A stretch of DNA of 64,000 bases, taken from assembly GCF_004153545.1 (NCBI RefSeq), contig NZ_SDVA01000001.1, positions 434,001 to 498,000 of the forward strand, in the 5' to 3' direction. This document shows positions 7,445 to 16,214 of the stretch, piece after piece. The translations under genes were made by a program, and so were the position numbers. The DNA comes from Serinicoccus sediminis (lineage in GTDB: Bacteria; Actinomycetota; Actinomycetes; Actinomycetales; Dermatophilaceae). Position 1 is the stretch's first letter; each line of letters opens with the position of its first letter. The notes beneath the pieces are model-generated. The model was given only the letters and a program-made list of their open reading frames with translations. It was not told the DNA's origin and did not search any database.

Positions 7445-7588
7445 CGTTTGTCAAAGATCATGAGATAGCCATTCCCGGGGGGTCGAGGCGTCGTTACTGT
7501 GACGTCACCCACCGGCGCTCACGTCCCAGAGCGCCCGGGCTCACATCCCCTCGCAGCGTCATCGCTCACGTCCCCTCGGAGCATCATC

Positions 7589-9466
7589 GTGATTCGCTAC
7601 CTCGTGGCGTTCTTCAGCGCCATCCTGCTCTCTGCCCTCTCCCTCGGCGCGGCACCCACCGTCGCCGTGGAGGAGGCGACCTCCTCCCTGTCCGTGGAAC
7701 GCATCACCGGAGACAGCTCCGTCACGGTCGCCGCCGCTGCCACGCAGTCCTTCCCGTCGGGCCAACCCGTCGTCTTCGTGGTCAACGCGGAGGCCCACCC
7801 GGACGCCATGGTGGCCGCCACCCGGGCCGGCAGCATCAACGCCCCCGTCCTGCTCGTCGGCAGGACGTCCTTGCCCTCGGCGACGCAGCAAGCTCTGACG
7901 CGCCTGAGCCCGAAGCGCATCGTCGTCGTCGGTGGTGACGGCGTGGTCGCCGACTCGGTCCTGCGTGCGATGCAGTCCTACACCACCTCGGGCACCGTCG
8001 AGCGGGTCTCCGGCATCAACCGGTACGTCACGGCCGCCGAGCTGTCGAAGAAGTCGCCGCGGGGCGTCGCCCGCGTCTACCTCGCCGGCGGTCTCGGCTA
8101 CGCCGACGCCATGTCCGGGGCTGCCCTCGCCGGCTTCCAGCAGGTCCCCATGACATTGACGCGCAGCGACCGGCTGCACCCGTCCACCCGGGAGGCGCTC
8201 CAGCACCTGCGCCCCACCGAGATCGTCGTGCTGGGAGGCCCGAAGGTGGTGTCCTCGACCGTGGCCCAGGAGGCCGCCCAGTACGCCACCTCGGGGAGGG
8301 TCACCCGCCTCTCCGGGGACGACCGCTACGCGACGGCCGCGAAGATCGCCGGCCAGTTCCCCACCTCGACCAGCACCGCCTACGTCGGTCCTGGCACGGC
8401 CTACACCGAGGCGCTCGTGGCCGCTGCGGCAGCAGGCCGCGCCAACAGCCCGATGCTGCTCACCCGGCCTACGTCCGTCCCGTCGGCGACGGGTACGGCC
8501 CTGGACCGGCTCTCGCTGCGCAGCATCGTCGCGGTCGGGACCAGGGCCAACGTCTCGGACTCGGTGGTCCAGGAGCTCAGGAGCGGTGGAACCGCCCCGT
8601 CCCCCGCCCCCGGGCCGTCCCCGGCCCCGGACGGGCGTCCGCTGCTGGGTGGGTACCTGGGAGGTCCGGGCGAAAAGCCCGACGAGCGCTTTCGCCAGTC
8701 CTTCGGCGCCTGGCCTGATGTCGCGTCGACGTACTACCAGGCTTCGGGTCGGGGCGGTGGGACCATCAACCGAGCGTATGAACAAGCGCGCATCAACCGC
8801 GGAACCATCCCCCTCATCACCGTCACCTCGGCGAACGGCCCGTACACCATGGACCAGATCGGGTCTGGTGCGGCTGACCAGTGGATTGACTACTGGGCCA
8901 GGGAGCTGGCTGCCCTGAAGGGCGAGGTGTGGTTCACGTTTGACCACGAGTTCGAGGTCAAGTTGAACCAAGGAAAGTTCGGGTCGGCAATCAAGCCCGC
9001 CGACTACGCCCGCGCCTTCAACCGTTTCCAGCAGCGCGTGACCTCTCAAGCCCCCAACGTCAAGTTCGTCTACTGGTACGGCTACCACGACACGGCCAAG
9101 ATCGATGCCATCGGCTCGAGGCTGGACCGACCCGACATCATCGCCCTCGACCCGTACGTCTTCAAGCACCACAGCTCCTCCACCACCTTCGAACAGATGG
9201 CTGCTCCGAAGTTGGCGTGGCTGCGGGGTCGCGAGTGGTACGCGGACCAGCCCATCATCTTCGGCGAGTTCGCGAAGGACTCGAGCCACGGCCAGGCGAG
9301 TATGGAGCAATTCCTGACCTCGCTACGGCCACGCATGGAAAGCCTGGGCATTACGGCAGCCGTCTACTTCTCGCGCAACAAGTCGACCTACCACGGCATC
9401 CAGGCGGACATCACCAACGCGTGGCCGGTCGCCAGGGACGCCTACGCCTCGTCCGTCACCCAGTGA
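7589..9466 (+). CDS. Secreted protein: three cell-wall-binding repeat 2 units plus a GH26-like catalytic domain
   Basis: The precursor has 625 residues. GTG 7589 is preferred because it directly precedes a signal peptide (MIRYLVAFFSAILLSALSLG) and has CGGAG eight bases upstream; an earlier GTG at 7499 would bury that signal. Three CWB2 units follow (for example RVSGINRYVTAAELS, RLSGDDRYATAAKIA, IVVVGGDGVV), then a Pro-rich linker near 365 (PSPAPGPSPAPDG), then a glycoside-hydrolase-26-like barrel with candidate acid/base Glu in WFTFDHEFEV and nucleophile Glu in PIIFGEFAKD. It probably acts at the wall on a beta-mannan-type or related glycan; the substrate is not readable. The C-terminal third uses more A/T-ending codons than its neighbours. 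Confidence 0.82.
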   Translation: MIRYLVAFFSAILLSALSLGAAPTVAVEEATSSLSVERITGDSSVTVAAAATQSFPSGQPVVFVVNAEAHPDAMVAATRAGSINAPVLLVGRTSLPSATQQALTRLSPKRIVVVGGDGVVADSVLRAMQSYTTSGTVERVSGINRYVTAAELSKKSPRGVARVYLAGGLGYADAMSGAALAGFQQVPMTLTRSDRLHPSTREALQHLRPTEIVVLGGPKVVSSTVAQEAAQYATSGRVTRLSGDDRYATAAKIAGQFPTSTSTAYVGPGTAYTEALVAAAAAGRANSPMLLTRPTSVPSATGTALDRLSLRSIVAVGTRANVSDSVVQELRSGGTAPSPAPGPSPAPDGRPLLGGYLGGPGEKPDERFRQSFGAWPDVASTYYQASGRGGGTINRAYEQARINRGTIPLITVTSANGPYTMDQIGSGAADQWIDYWARELAALKGEVWFTFDHEFEVKLNQGKFGSAIKPADYARAFNRFQQRVTSQAPNVKFVYWYGYHDTAKIDAIGSRLDRPDIIALDPYVFKHHSSSTTFEQMAAPKLAWLRGREWYADQPIIFGEFAKDSSHGQASMEQFLTSLRPRMESLGITAAVYFSRNKSTYHGIQADITNAWPVARDAYASSVTQ

Positions 9467-9469
9467 TGT

Positions 9470-9510
9470 GTCGGCGAGGGGCCTGCCTACTCGGCGGGCC
9501 CCTCGCCGAC
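9470..9510. terminator. Bidirectional hairpin terminator between convergent genes
   Basis: A perfect 14-bp stem (9470-9483 with 9497-9510, arm GTCGGCGAGGGGCC) and a 13-base loop lie four bases after the secreted-protein stop and overlap the last codons of the facing lipoprotein gene. It should end transcription from both sides. Confidence 0.85.
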
Positions 9511-10356
9511 CACCAGGAACGGCTCGGCCAACGACCCGTTGAACTGGTCGGTCTCCGAGCGGATGACGTCACCGGTGGCCGCGAGCTTGCCGCCGAGCGA
9601 CAACGGCACGCCGTCCTCGAAGGTGAGCTCCCCCAGCGGACCCTCGGCCGTCTTCGAGATCGTCGGTCCGACGACGGACAGCGGGGTCACCGAGACCTCG
9701 ATGGAGTCCTCGTGGCGCGTGCACCTGACCCGGTACCACTCGGTCAGCTCGAGGTCCTGAGGGACTCGGGCCTCCAGCACCCCGTCCGCCCCCGCCACGC
9801 GGCACAGGACGTTGCTGCCGTCGGAGTCGATCTTGAACTGGGCATCACCGGAGGCGAGCCCACGCTGGATGAGGTTGTTGCCGCCGTCGACCGACGTGCC
9901 GAAGGACACCTCGTCGACGGCGAAGTCGACACCGAACGTGAAGTCCTGCTCACCCACGTCCAGCACCCCACTCGTCCCCTCCTCGGTCACCCGGACGATG
10001 GCCCTGGGCGGCGCGTCCGCCAGGGAGAACTTCGGGAACCGCAACGCTGGCTCACCGAAGCTGTCCTGACGAGCGATGATGGTGCCGTCGTCGAGCGTGA
10101 CGACCGCGGCGGCCAGCTCGGGAGAGCTGACCCCGATCTCCTCGACGGGCTCCCCCTCGGGCGTGGGCAGGTCCAGGACGAGCAGGTTGCCACCCTCGGC
10201 GGGCGGGGTGGCCGTGGCCCTCGTCGTCTGCTCCACGGGCTCCCCCGCCGGCTGGACGGACCGCCCCGCGTCGGGGTCGCGGTCGGCGATGACACCGCAG
10301 CCGGCGAGGGACACCGCACCGACGGCGAGGATCAGTGGGAGGGCAGGCTTCGGCAC
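9487..10356 (-). CDS. Lipoprotein with a LamG-like domain
   Basis: The 289-residue precursor begins MPKPALPLILAVGAVSLAGCG, a signal peptide with lipobox LAGC, so the mature protein is anchored to the outer face of the membrane. After a low-complexity linker, residues of about 95-270 look like a concanavalin-type jelly roll of the LamG group (alternating strands; GDAQFKIDSDGSNVLCRV; LTEWYRVRCTRHEDSIEVSV). Such domains bind sugars or proteins and usually lack catalysis. AAGGAG six bases ahead supports the GTG start at 10356. It converges on the CWB2/GH26-like gene; both are surface proteins, but a joint role is only a guess. Confidence 0.75.
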   Translation of the reverse strand: MPKPALPLILAVGAVSLAGCGVIADRDPDAGRSVQPAGEPVEQTTRATATPPAEGGNLLVLDLPTPEGEPVEEIGVSSPELAAAVVTLDDGTIIARQDSFGEPALRFPKFSLADAPPRAIVRVTEEGTSGVLDVGEQDFTFGVDFAVDEVSFGTSVDGGNNLIQRGLASGDAQFKIDSDGSNVLCRVAGADGVLEARVPQDLELTEWYRVRCTRHEDSIEVSVTPLSVVGPTISKTAEGPLGELTFEDGVPLSLGGKLAATGDVIRSETDQFNGSLAEPFLVVGEGPAE

Positions 10357-10424
10357 GGGTCGCTCCTTCTGGCCACGGACTCAGGGGACGAGAAGGGCAT
10401 CCTCGCACGTCCGCGGCGCGCGGG

Positions 10425-11357
10425 TCAGATGCGCACCGCGATCTTGCCGCCCGGGCTGCCTTCCTGGGAGAGCCGGTGGGCGTCGGCGATCTGGTCGAGG
10501 GCGAAGGTCGCGGCCACGGTGACCCGCAGCTCGCCGCGGTCGACCAGCCCGGCGAGCGCGTCGAGGTGCTCGCGCTCGGGGCGGACGAAGACGTAGTGCC
10601 CGCCGATCTGCCCCATCTGCTCGGGGTCGATGACCGAGGCCACCCGCGCGGTGTCCTTCACCTGCTGGGAGATGTCCGCCATCGCGTCGCCGCCGACGAG
10701 GTCGAGGACGGCGTCGACCGGGCCGCCGACGCTGCCCAGCTGCTCACCGATCGGCCCGGCGCCGTGGTCGAGCACGTGGGCGGCACCGAGGTCGCGCACG
10801 AGGTCGTGGTTGGCGGGCGAGGCGGTCCCGATGACCTCGGCCCCCAGGGACCGGGCGATCTGGACGGCGAACTGCCCGACGCCGCCGGACGCGGCGTGCA
10901 CGAGCACGCGGTCACCCTCGCCCACCTGCAGGGCCTCGGTCAGCGCCTGGTATGCCGTGAGCCCGGCGAGCGGCACCGCGGCCGCCTCCTCGAAGCTCAG
11001 TCCGGCGGGCTTGCGGGAGACGGTCCGCTCGGGGGCGGGCACCAGCTCGGCGGCGGTCCCGGCGTGGACGTCGTCGCGACGGACGTAACCCCATACCTCG
11101 TCGCCGACCTGCAGCCCGGTGCGCACCGCGGGGCCGACCGCCTCGACCACACCCGCGACGTCCCAGCCCGGGACGATCGGCAGGTGGTGGGGGAAGGCAC
11201 CCTGCAGGTAGCCCTCGCGGACCTTCCAGTCGACGGGGTTGACGCTGGTCGCCTTCGCCCGCACCAGCACGGTGTCGGGACCGACGGGCGGGTCCGGCCG
11301 CTCACCGACGGTGATGACCTCGGGGCCTCCGTAGGTGTCGTAGCTCGCTGCGCGCAT
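10425..11357 (-). CDS. NADPH:quinone reductase-like medium-chain dehydrogenase
   Basis: This zinc-independent MDR-family oxidoreductase has 310 residues. The N-terminal GroES-like domain reads KATSVNPVDWKVREG...PGWDVAGVVEAVG, followed by a Rossmann domain with VLVHAASGGVGQFAVQIARSLGA. The metal-binding cysteines of zinc alcohol dehydrogenases are absent, as usual in quinone reductases. ATG 11357 is chosen because AAGGAG lies six bases upstream; an earlier in-frame GTG at 11372 would put that site inside the gene. Likely a soluble reductase of quinones or reactive enones. It is divergent from the LysE gene; CAGAC-GGAC-GTCTG at 11433-11446 in the 165-bp gap could be an operator. Confidence 0.9.
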   Translation of the reverse strand: MRAASYDTYGGPEVITVGERPDPPVGPDTVLVRAKATSVNPVDWKVREGYLQGAFPHHLPIVPGWDVAGVVEAVGPAVRTGLQVGDEVWGYVRRDDVHAGTAAELVPAPERTVSRKPAGLSFEEAAAVPLAGLTAYQALTEALQVGEGDRVLVHAASGGVGQFAVQIARSLGAEVIGTASPANHDLVRDLGAAHVLDHGAGPIGEQLGSVGGPVDAVLDLVGGDAMADISQQVKDTARVASVIDPEQMGQIGGHYVFVRPEREHLDALAGLVDRGELRVTVAATFALDQIADAHRLSQEGSPGGKIAVRI

Positions 11358-11510
11358 GACCATCTCCTTCACGATCGGGTGCCCGGGAGGGGCCTGCGCA
11401 GGTCAACGCCTCACCCGCCGCGCTATTCCGCGCAGACGGACGTCTGACGCGCCGGACGGCCCGGCCGGGGCGCCACCAGGAGCGACTTTCCGTCGGGGCC
11501 ACCGGAGCCC

Positions 11511-11522
11511 TACCCTGGTGCG
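11511..11522 (+). promoter_or_regulatory. Leaderless-type -10 box before the LysE-family gene
   Basis: TACCCT (11511-11516) lies six bases before GTG 11523 and no ribosome-binding site is present between them. This fits a transcript starting at the start codon. Confidence 0.45.
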
Positions 11523-12170
11523 GTGCTGGGGATCCCTGACTACGGGACGTTCTTCGTCGCCGCCCTTCTCATCGTCCTGCTGCCTGGGCCGAACTCGATG
11601 TTCGTGCTGTCCGAGGCGGCCCGGCTCGGCGTCCGCCGGGGCTGGGCGGCCGCGGGCGGCGTCTTCGTCGGCGACTCGGTGCTCATGGGCCTGACCTTCC
11701 TCGGAGCGGCGTCGCTGCTGCAGGGTCACCCGGTCGTCTTCGGCGTCGTGAAGTACCTCGGCGCGGCCTACCTCGCCTGGATCGGGCTGCGTCTGGTGCG
11801 CGCCGGGCTGGCCGCGCTGCGCAGACCCGCCCCCGAGCCGGTCCCGTCGACGCCGCCGCCGACGCGTCGCGGCAGCTCGTTCACCACCGCGCTCGTCCTC
11901 AGCCTGCTCAACCCCAAGGCCATCCTCTTCTTCGTGGCCTTCTTCGTGCAGTTCCTGCGGCCCGACTCGGCCCGCCCGCTCGGCGACTTCCTCGTCCTGG
12001 CCGGCACCCTTCTCGTGCTGAGCATGGCCTACCTCGGCGCGCTCATCGTCGCCGGCACCGCCCTGGCTCGCGGCTTCCGACGGCACCGCCGCACCGCCGG
12101 CGGTCTCACCGGCCTGGTCGGCACCGTCTTCGTCGGGTTCGGCGCCAAGCTGGCCGCCACCTCCCTCTAG
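11523..12170 (+). CDS. LysE/RhtB-family amino acid exporter
   Basis: This 215-residue inner-membrane exporter has about six hydrophobic segments. The family signature near the N-terminus is LIVLLPGPNSMFVLSEAARLGVRRG, and LSLLNPKAILFFVAFFVQF appears midway. Members export amino acids such as leucine, homoserine, threonine or lysine; the substrate here is not evident. A Pro-rich cytoplasmic loop (about 101-118) separates the two halves. It converges with the antiporter gene, whose stop is 23 bases away. Confidence 0.9.
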   Translation: MLGIPDYGTFFVAALLIVLLPGPNSMFVLSEAARLGVRRGWAAAGGVFVGDSVLMGLTFLGAASLLQGHPVVFGVVKYLGAAYLAWIGLRLVRAGLAALRRPAPEPVPSTPPPTRRGSSFTTALVLSLLNPKAILFFVAFFVQFLRPDSARPLGDFLVLAGTLLVLSMAYLGALIVAGTALARGFRRHRRTAGGLTGLVGTVFVGFGAKLAATSL

Positions 12171-12192
12171 CCCGCCGGCCCACCGGCACGGC

Positions 12193-13461
<1,269 letters not shown>

Positions 13462-13466
13462 GTCGC

Positions 13467-13961
13467 TCAGCGCTCCCACTCGTCGAAGATCAGCCAGGTA
13501 CGGGTGGCGCGCACCCCGGCCACCGCCTGGATCCGGCCGAGCACGACGTCGCGCAGCTCGTGGTTGTCGCGGGCGCGCACCTCCACCAGCATGTCGAACT
13601 CCGCGCCGACCAGCGCGACCTTCTCCACCCGCGGCAGCACCTCGAGCGCCTCCAGCACCTCGCGCCACGCCCCCTGCTCGATCGAGACCGACACGTAGGC
13701 GGCGGTCGCCAGCCCGAGCTTGTCCGCGTCGACCTGGGCGGCATACCCGGTGATCACGCGCTCGCGGTGCAACCGCTCGAGCCGGGAGTATGCCGTGGCC
13801 CGGCTGATGTGCACCCGCTCGGCGAGCGCCCGGACCGAGAGGCGGCCGTCGCGGCGCAGCTCGGCGACGATGGCGTGGTCGGTCTCGTCCAGGGGCGCGG
13901 CAACCTGTCCGGGCTCCCGCCCGACGCGCGACGCACCGTCGGACGATCGGTCGGTTGGCAT
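13467..13961 (-). CDS. Lrp/AsnC-family transcriptional regulator
   Basis: This 164-residue protein has the N-terminal Lrp helix-turn-helix (DETDHAIVAELRRDGRLSVRALAERVHISRATAYSRLERL) and a C-terminal RAM/ligand domain (KVALVGAEFDMLVEVRARDNHELRDVVLGRIQAVAGV). ATG 13961 is preferred to an earlier start at 13997 because the family sequence starts well after it. It is divergent from the branched-chain oxoacid dehydrogenase operon, an arrangement typical of BkdR/Lrp regulators that sense branched-chain amino acids, so it probably controls bkd and the antiporter. The 109-bp gap 13962-14070 must hold both promoters; I see no convincing boxes. Confidence 0.92.
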   Translation of the reverse strand: MPTDRSSDGASRVGREPGQVAAPLDETDHAIVAELRRDGRLSVRALAERVHISRATAYSRLERLHRERVITGYAAQVDADKLGLATAAYVSVSIEQGAWREVLEALEVLPRVEKVALVGAEFDMLVEVRARDNHELRDVVLGRIQAVAGVRATRTWLIFDEWER

Positions 13962-14070
13962 GGGCTCATGGTGCCATCCGTCCACGATCGCCGCCACATG
14001 TCGTCAGAGTGTGCGCCTACGCGGGACCATATGCCTCAGACGTCTACGTGAGGACCGGAGGAGCTCGACG

Positions 14071-15198
14071 ATGAGTGACATCAGCGGACTGCTGCCCTGC
14101 CCCGAGCCCGTGCAGCTGCTCAGCGCCGACGGCGCGGCCGTCGAGCCGAGCCAGCAGGCGACCGAGCGCGGCTACACCATGCCCGAGCCGGAGGCGCTGC
14201 TGGCGGTGTGGCGCGGCATGGTCGTCGGCCGGCGCTTCGACGCCCAGGCCACCGCCCTGACCAAGCAGGGCCGGCTCGCGGTCTACCCCAGCTCCCGCGG
14301 GCAGGACGCCTGCCAGGTCGCACCGGTGCTGGCGCTGGCCGAGCAGGACTGGCTCTTCCCGACCTACCGCGACTCGATGGCACTGGTCACCCACGGCATC
14401 GACCCGGTCGAGGTCCTTACCCTGCTGCGCGGGGACTGGCACTGCGGCTACGACCCGAAGGCCACTCGCACCGCCCCCCAGTGCACGCCGCTCGCCACCC
14501 AGGCGGTCCACGCGGCCGGGGCGGCCCACGGCCTGACCCGCCGCGGCAGCGACGGCGTCGCGCTGTGCCTCGTCGGCGACGGCGCCACCAGCGAGGGCGA
14601 CTTCCACGAGGGTCTGAACTTCGCCGCGGTCTTCAACGCGCCGGCGGTCTTCCTCGTCCAGAACAACAAGTACGCGATCTCCGTCCCGCTGGCCAAGCAG
14701 ACCAAGGCCCCGGCCCTGGCCTACAAGGGCGTCGGCTACGGGGTGCGCAGCGAGCAGGTCGACGGCAACGACCCCGCGGCCATGCTGGCGGTCATGCGGG
14801 AGGCCTACGCGCACGCGCGGGCCGGCCACGGCCCGGTGCTGGTCGAGGCGCACACCTACCGCATGGAGGCGCACACCAACGCCGACGACGCCACCCGCTA
14901 CCGCACCGCCGACGAGGTCGACGAGTGGACCGGGCAGGACCCGATCGTCCGGCTCCAGGCATACCTCGTCCAGGAGGGGCACCTCGACGACGACCGCATC
15001 CAGGAGGTCCGCGAGGAGGCCGACGCGCTGGCCGCCGACCTGCGCGCCCGGATGAACGCCGAGCCACCGGTCGAGCCGCTCGAGCTCTTCGACCACGTCT
15101 ACGCCCGGCCGACGCCGCAGCTGCTGGAGCAGCGCGAGATGGTCCGCACCGAGCTCGACAGCCACGTCACCCAGCAGGAGATGGAGAGCGCCCGATGA
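14071..15198 (+). CDS. bkdA: Branched-chain 2-oxoacid dehydrogenase E1 alpha
   Basis: This is the thiamine-diphosphate subunit that decarboxylates the oxo acids of valine, leucine and isoleucine. It has 375 residues. The ThDP motif GDGATSEGDFHEGLNFAAVFNAPAVF...NN is intact, as are YPSSRGQDA and FPTYRDSMALVTHG. The ATG at 14071 has GGAGGAG seven bases upstream, and an upstream extension of the frame has no family content. Its stop overlaps the E1 beta ATG. The three genes E1a-E1b-E2 form one operon; E3 is not here and is presumably supplied by a shared dihydrolipoamide dehydrogenase. Confidence 0.94.
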   Translation: MSDISGLLPCPEPVQLLSADGAAVEPSQQATERGYTMPEPEALLAVWRGMVVGRRFDAQATALTKQGRLAVYPSSRGQDACQVAPVLALAEQDWLFPTYRDSMALVTHGIDPVEVLTLLRGDWHCGYDPKATRTAPQCTPLATQAVHAAGAAHGLTRRGSDGVALCLVGDGATSEGDFHEGLNFAAVFNAPAVFLVQNNKYAISVPLAKQTKAPALAYKGVGYGVRSEQVDGNDPAAMLAVMREAYAHARAGHGPVLVEAHTYRMEAHTNADDATRYRTADEVDEWTGQDPIVRLQAYLVQEGHLDDDRIQEVREEADALAADLRARMNAEPPVEPLELFDHVYARPTPQLLEQREMVRTELDSHVTQQEMESAR

Positions 15199-16214
15199 GC
15201 CAGGTCACCTACGCCAAGGCCCTCAACACCGCCCTGCGCGACGCCCTCACCGAGGACCCGGACGTGCTCGTCCTGGGTGAGGACGTGGGCGCCCTGGGCG
15301 GTGTCTTCCGGATCACCGACGGCCTCACCCGCGACTTCGGCGAGGACCGCTGCGTGGACACCCCGCTGGCCGAGGCCGGGATCGCCGGCTTCGCGGTCGG
15401 CCTGGCCATGCAGGGCTTCCGCCCGGTCGTCGAGATGCAGTTCGACGCCTTCGGCTACCCCGCGTTCGAGCAGGTCGTCTCGCACATCGCCAAGATGCGC
15501 AACCGCACCCGCGGCGCGCTGCCGATGCCGATCACCATCCGCATCCCCTACGCCGGGGGCATCGGTGGCGTCGAGCACCACTGCGACTCCTCCGAGGGCT
15601 ACTACGTGCACACCCCCGGCCTGCACGTCGTCACCCCCGCCACCCCGGCCGACGCCTACTCGCTGCTGCGCGAGTCGATCGCCTCCGACGACCCGGTCGT
15701 CTTCATGGAGCCCAAGAGCCGCTACTACACCAAGGCCGAGGTCGAGCTGCCGACCCGGACCGAGCCGATCGGGCAGGCCGCCGTGCGCCGCGAGGGGTCG
15801 GACGTCACCCTCGTCACCTACGGCCCGCAGGTCGCGGCCGCGCTCAAGGCCGCCGAGGTCGCCGCGGCGGAGGAGGACTGGGACGTCGAGGTCGTCGACC
15901 TTCGCTCGCTCGTGCCCTTCGACGACGCCACGGTCGAGGCATCGGTGCGCAAGACCGGGCGCGCCGTCGTGCTCGCCGAGGCGCAGGGCTTCGCCGGGAT
16001 GGGCGCCGAGATCGCGGCCCGGGTGCAGGAGCGCTGCTTCCACAGCCTCGCCGCGCCCGTCCTGCGGGTCGCCGGGCTGGACATCCCCTACCCGCCGCCC
16101 AAGCTCGAGCACACCCACCTGCCCGGGATCGACCGGGTCCTGGACACCATCGCCCGGCTGCAGTGGGACGACGAGCCGGACCTCACGCACACCCCGCAGG
16201 AGGTGTCGGCATGA
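15195..16214 (+). CDS. bkdB: Branched-chain 2-oxoacid dehydrogenase E1 beta
   Basis: The 339-residue partner of E1 alpha forms the heterotetramer that binds thiamine diphosphate and hands the acyl group to E2. Family landmarks include VLGEDVGALGGVFRITDGL, DTPLAEAGIAGFAVGLAM, IPYAGGIGGVEHHCDSSE, and the C-terminal transketolase domain ending VAGLDIPYPPPKLEHTHLP. The start overlaps the E1 alpha stop (ATGA), and the stop overlaps the E2 start, so stoichiometric translation is likely. Confidence 0.95.
   Translation: MSQVTYAKALNTALRDALTEDPDVLVLGEDVGALGGVFRITDGLTRDFGEDRCVDTPLAEAGIAGFAVGLAMQGFRPVVEMQFDAFGYPAFEQVVSHIAKMRNRTRGALPMPITIRIPYAGGIGGVEHHCDSSEGYYVHTPGLHVVTPATPADAYSLLRESIASDDPVVFMEPKSRYYTKAEVELPTRTEPIGQAAVRREGSDVTLVTYGPQVAAALKAAEVAAAEEDWDVEVVDLRSLVPFDDATVEASVRKTGRAVVLAEAQGFAGMGAEIAARVQERCFHSLAAPVLRVAGLDIPYPPPKLEHTHLPGIDRVLDTIARLQWDDEPDLTHTPQEVSA

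Noticed and set aside
6635-7452. TTGGTCA...TTYGTC as a firm shared operator
   Set aside because: The two copies differ in internal spacing by one base and only two exist, so I mention it only as a weak hint.
7499-7588. Earlier GTG start for the CWB2/GH26-like protein
   Set aside because: It would place about 30 residues ahead of an obvious signal peptide; the GTG at 7589 has a ribosome site and starts the signal directly.
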